DNA from: CAWAVN01 sp963844315
Lineage (GTDB): Bacteria > Planctomycetota > Planctomycetia > Planctomycetales > Planctomycetaceae
Length of the DNA: 64,000 nucleotides
Direction of reading: 5' to 3'
Assembly: GCA_963844315.1 (NCBI GenBank)
Contig: CAWJOC010000025.1
Span: 1 to 64,000, forward strand
Shown piece by piece: positions 60,870-64,000 of this stretch (the stretch's first letter is position 1; the number at the start of each line of letters is the position of its first letter). The notes beneath the pieces were generated by a model, which searched no databases, was not told the origin of the DNA, and saw only the letters and a program-made list of their open reading frames with translations. A program made the position numbers and the translations under genes.

Positions 60870-63247
60870 TTATCTTTTTTGCAGCACAAGCAGACCGTTT
60901 GCGGGAAGGCGGAGTTCGATGCGGCCATGATGACACGCGATGGCCGCCCCGGCGTTGCCATGATTCTGGCCGCCGTAAATGGCGCTGTCGCTGTTGAAGG
61001 TTTCCTGCCAGAAGCCGGAAGGCAGGCGGTGGGGTTCTGTCTGGAGCACGTAGCCGTCCGTGAAGGGGTCCTGGTTCAAACTGGCGATGATGAGCAACTC
61101 GTTGCTGCCTTGCCGTCTGGTGAAGGCGATCACTCGCGTCAAGTCCAAGGCGTGAATGACGTCAATGTGATGGCCGCGCGCCGCGGGATTATTCCGCCTG
61201 ATCCGAATCAGGTCTTGATAGTAGCGAAACATCTTGCGCCGCTTGCGGTCCGTTCGCCGTGAAAGTCTTCCTTGCTCTGGCTGATGTTGTCATACCTCGC
61301 GGATTTTTGAGCGACAATTTCTTCTCCCATGAAGAACATGGGCGTCCCCGCCGCCAGGATCGACAAGCCCGCCGCCACCCGGCAGCGGGCTTCCGCGTAG
61401 GCCCGCGTTGAGCCAAGGAGCGGCGCATCATTGACGGCCACGCGCCACGGTGCGGAGGCTGCCCGTTGCGTTGCCCGCTTCATCGTGCGACTCGTGATAA
61501 GCCACGGTGTTATACTGCGTGGCCCACAGGCTGCCGGCGAATTGCTGCATCGCCAGGGGACCGTTGTGACCGAAACCGGCCTCCCGCAATAACCGGGACT
61601 TGCCGCCCGCGCTGTTGGCATCTCCAATGAGATGATGATAGAACTCGGCGAACCACCGGGCATCGAATCCCAGCCCGCCCACGTTGGGCATCCGCGTCAC
61701 GCCCTCCCAGCCGCTGTGATCCTCCGCGATCAGCATCACGGATGGTCTGATCAGCCTAAGCGTGCGGCTCCATTCGCGCAGGAATTTCTGCCCAAACAGA
61801 TTCGCGCTGGCAACGCCCCATCCGTTGGCGTTCAGCGAGTTGTCGCGATGGATGGCCTGGGTCAAGTCCACGCGAAGGCCATCCACGTGAAATTCTTCCA
61901 CGAACTCCGCGGCACTGCTGATAAAGAGTTGCCGCACCCGCTCCTCCCAGAATCGAGGGGTGAAGCCGGAAGAGCCATTGTTCAAATAACCGCCAGTGGG
62001 TTGGGGATGGTCGGCACTTTTGCCTTCATACCAGTAATAAATGTTGTCCTCGGGCAGGGTGGAGTCATAGGCCCATTCCGCCCGCTCCGCTTCCTGGTCG
62101 TAGTGATTGTAGACCACATCCTGAATGACCGCGATTCCTCGCCGGTGGCACTCGCGGACAAAGTGTTTGTATTTATCGCGCCCGCCGGCGCTGGATTCGA
62201 TCACGAAGTGGTGCGTGTCGCCATAACCCCAACTGAGATTGCCGGAGAATTCGGAAACAGGCAACAGCTCGATGGCATTGATTCCCAGTTGGCCCAAGTG
62301 ATCGAGAAACGCCATCGCATCAGCCAGCGTGCCGGGTCCTGGATCCGGATAGCCCAACGATCCGATGTGAAGCTCATAGATGACGAGATCCTCTAGGCGG
62401 TTCGGGACAGGATGGCTGGGCGTGAATTCCGAGGCCCAAAAATCTTCATCGCGAATCAGCGGGGGAGGCGAGGTGGCCGGTTCGAATTCCCCGCGCACAA
62501 CATCCTGATCGATGACCACGCTGCAACTCAGCGTGCCGTCGAGCGAGAGGGGATTCCCGTCCCACGATTGTTTCGCGGGGTTACGGTTGCCGCGCCGATT
62601 TGCCAACGCGAATGGATGTCCGTGCGGTACACGGTGTCGCCCTGGGCATTTTCGATCTGGAACATGTAAGGCAAGCCGACGTATTGCGAGTAGTCGCCAT
62701 CCGGCTCGCTCGTCCAGATGCCTCCTGGGTCTTTCAACAGGGAGATGCCAGGGATATTGGAATCAATCCCGGTTCCATCATCGGAAATATAACCATGATT
62801 AGGCCGAGCAAACACCACTTTGACGTTGTTGGCATTCGGAGCCCAAACCGAAAACTTGATTTTCGGCGGGGAGGAAGAATCCGGATACCATTTTTGCGCT
62901 CCCAAGCGGCGAGCCTCCGTGAAGTAGTACCGCTCCTCCGTCGAACCACCGGCCAAAGGGAGCTGAAACTCCCGGTAGCGAGCCTCCGATTGGGCATCGT
63001 GGATTTCCAAATTGATGGCCCAGGCGTTGGGCGCGCCAGGAGCATCCAGCCTAACGCCCCACTTATATGTCCGCCCCGCCTCGGAATCGTCGAAAGAAAC
63101 GATGGCAGTAAACGCGGGGCATCCATCATCAGCGACGATCTCTTGCATCGCGATTTCCGACCATCCGTTCCAACTGCCCGCCAGCCGAGCGCTATGAAAA
63201 ATGGCCGACTTCAACCCAGTCAGATAGGTGAACTGAACTGAAATCAT
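60870..63247 (-). CDS. GH13 alpha-glucan enzyme, branching-enzyme-like (three frameshifts)
   Basis: About 790 residues. N-terminal beta domains (SARLAGSWNGWSEIAMQEIV; IKFSVWAPNANNVKVVFARP) precede a GH13 barrel: LVIYELHIGSLGYPDPGPGT, GINAIELLPVSEFSGNLSWG, GIAVIQDVVYNHYDQEAERA, nucleophile region HVDGLRVDLTQAIHRDNS, acid/base VMLIAEDHSGWEGVTRMPNV, and VAYHESHDEAGNATGS. The frame changes near 62565, 61440 and 61250; the end is GRIELRLPANGLLVLQKR. It differs from the glgB at 9242 in carrying an extra N-terminal domain. Branching, debranching or trehalose-forming activity cannot be separated by eye. No signal peptide. Confidence 0.88.
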
Positions 63248-63377
63248 CGCAAGACCTCATGCCATTCTATTGAGAAAACGTCACTTACGAGCGGCAGTCC
63301 TTCGATGGGGCGACTTTTCGATCTTGTTGATTGTATTGGCCGATCCACTGGAAGCAACGCCTAAGAATTTCTAACAC

Positions 63378-63442
63378 AAGGTGGCACAGACATTCTTGAC
63401 TGTGCGAATCAGCAGCACAGACAAGAATGTCTGTGCCACCTT
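63378..63442. repeat. Nested palindromic repeat, family A, copy 3
   Basis: Arms 63378-63404 and 63416-63442 pair over 27 nt with one mismatch. Compared with copies 1 and 2, a C-to-T change in the left arm (ATTCTTG) is matched by G-to-A in the right (CAAGAAT), so pairing is kept. It lies in the 403-nt gap between the GH13 start (63247) and the methyltransferase start (63651), which shows no other feature. Confidence 0.88.
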
Positions 63443-63650
63443 AGATTGGCGACTCGAGGTTTTGTTAGGCGTTTTAAGAATGGCTCAGCCGATTGATGGC
63501 CGCGGGAGACTTTGGCGGAGTTTTCACTCGCCGGCGACGCGACATGATTTTTTCAAAGTCTCCCACATCCCGGACCGTCACGTTTGCGTATGCGACTATA
63601 ATGGGGCAAAACAGGGATTAAAATCGGTCGGATCGATAATTGGAGCCGCG

Positions 63651-64000
63651 ATGGATGAAGACCTTTGGACCGCCGTGGACCGATACATCACCGGGCGGCT
63701 GGTTCCGCCGGATGCCGTGCTTGAAAAGGCGCTCGAAGCGAGCGCGGCCGCCGGGTTGCCTGACATCCAGGTGACTGCCAACCAAGGCAAACTGTTATGG
63801 CTTTTGGCGAAGATCCAAGGTGCGAGACATATCTTGGAGATCGGCACCTTGGGTGGGTACAGCACGATCTGGCTGGCCCCGCCTTGCCTCCCGGCGGGCG
63901 TCTGGTCACGTTGGAATCCGATCCGGAACATGCCGACGTGGCCCGCGCCAATCTCATTCGGGCGGGACTTGGAGATGTTGTCTCGCTTCGGGTTGGACGG
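63651..64000 (+). CDS. O-methyltransferase, SAM-dependent (5' part; one frameshift)
   Basis: ATG 63651 follows GGAG. The protein reads MDEDLWTAVDRYITGRLVPP, then LPDIQVTANQGKLLWLLAKI and ARHILEIGTLGGYSTIWLA, the SAM-binding motif I of the class-I O-methyltransferase family 3 (catechol OMT type). Near 63873 one base is missing; the next frame continues LPPGGRLVTLESDPEHADVA and RANLIRAGLGDVVSLRVG. The gene runs off the right edge. Substrate unknown. Family identification is firm from the motif set; the rest of the gene would be needed to check the metal-binding Asp residues. Confidence 0.88.
   Translation, partial: MDEDLWTAVDRYITGRLVPPDAVLEKALEASAAAGLPDIQVTANQGKLLWLLAKIQGARHILEIGTLGGYSTIWLAPPCLPAGVWSRWNPIRNMPTWPAPISFGRDLEMLSRFGLD

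Overview
The window joins DNA of two unrelated origins. Positions 1 to about 4150 carry, all on the minus strand, part of an actinobacterial-looking operon: a histidinol-dehydrogenase-like enzyme, a sugar-binding lipoprotein and two ABC sugar permeases. From about 4160 to the end the content is typical of Planctomycetota, probably the Gemmata relatives: sulfatases, paired DUF1549/DUF1553 cytochromes and DUF1501 proteins, DUF1080, twin-arginine-signal proteins and many nested palindromic intergenic repeats. The seam cuts one gene on each side (hisD-like lacks its N-terminus, a PYROXD2-like oxidoreductase lacks its N-terminal part), so a chimeric assembly is the simplest explanation. Taxonomic placement is from family content as I recognise it, not from a search.

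Almost every long gene contains one or more single-base frameshifts that can be followed by homology from frame to frame: about 11 in the first 4.1 kb and about 38 in the remaining 60 kb by my count. I treat these genes as single loci and give the approximate break points. The pattern fits an error-prone assembly better than gene decay.

Layout of the planctomycete part: 4.7-9.2 kb, three sulfatases in one operon; 9.2-11.2 kb, glycogen branching enzyme; 11.4-15.8 kb, a secreted deacetylase-like protein, an enolase-superfamily enzyme and a DUF1080/beta-lactamase-like fusion; 16-19.6 kb, a MarR regulator, an orphan MoxR-type ATPase and a lipoprotein; 20-31.2 kb, two cytochrome/DUF1501 pairs in opposite orientation around small genes and a secreted oxidoreductase-like protein; 31.3-37.8 kb, a minus-strand run of PAP2, Dabb, polyprenyl synthase, moaC, a GT39-like transferase, an STN-like protein and a zinc-ribbon protein; 38.3-47.9 kb, a small coiled-coil protein, a TIM-barrel-like protein, a Zucchini/PLD6-like protein, a third DUF1501, a PD-(D/E)XK nuclease, aldehyde dehydrogenase, a DUF4239-like membrane protein and a porin.

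The most unusual region is 48.2-60.9 kb. Leftward it encodes a zinc peptidase and a giant patatin-like membrane phospholipase. Rightward from a divergent, AT-rich, repeat-containing intergenic region it encodes a caspase-like protease, an alpha/beta hydrolase, a gluzincin metallopeptidase and an MBL-fold protein with a histone-like tail; an ATP-grasp ligase lies on the far left. None of the four rightward proteins shows a signal peptide. I propose this as a candidate undescribed multi-hydrolase (possibly conflict or cell-death) system. The window closes with a second GH13 glucan enzyme and the start of an O-methyltransferase. I saw no tRNA, rRNA, CRISPR array, insertion-sequence transposase or prophage gene.
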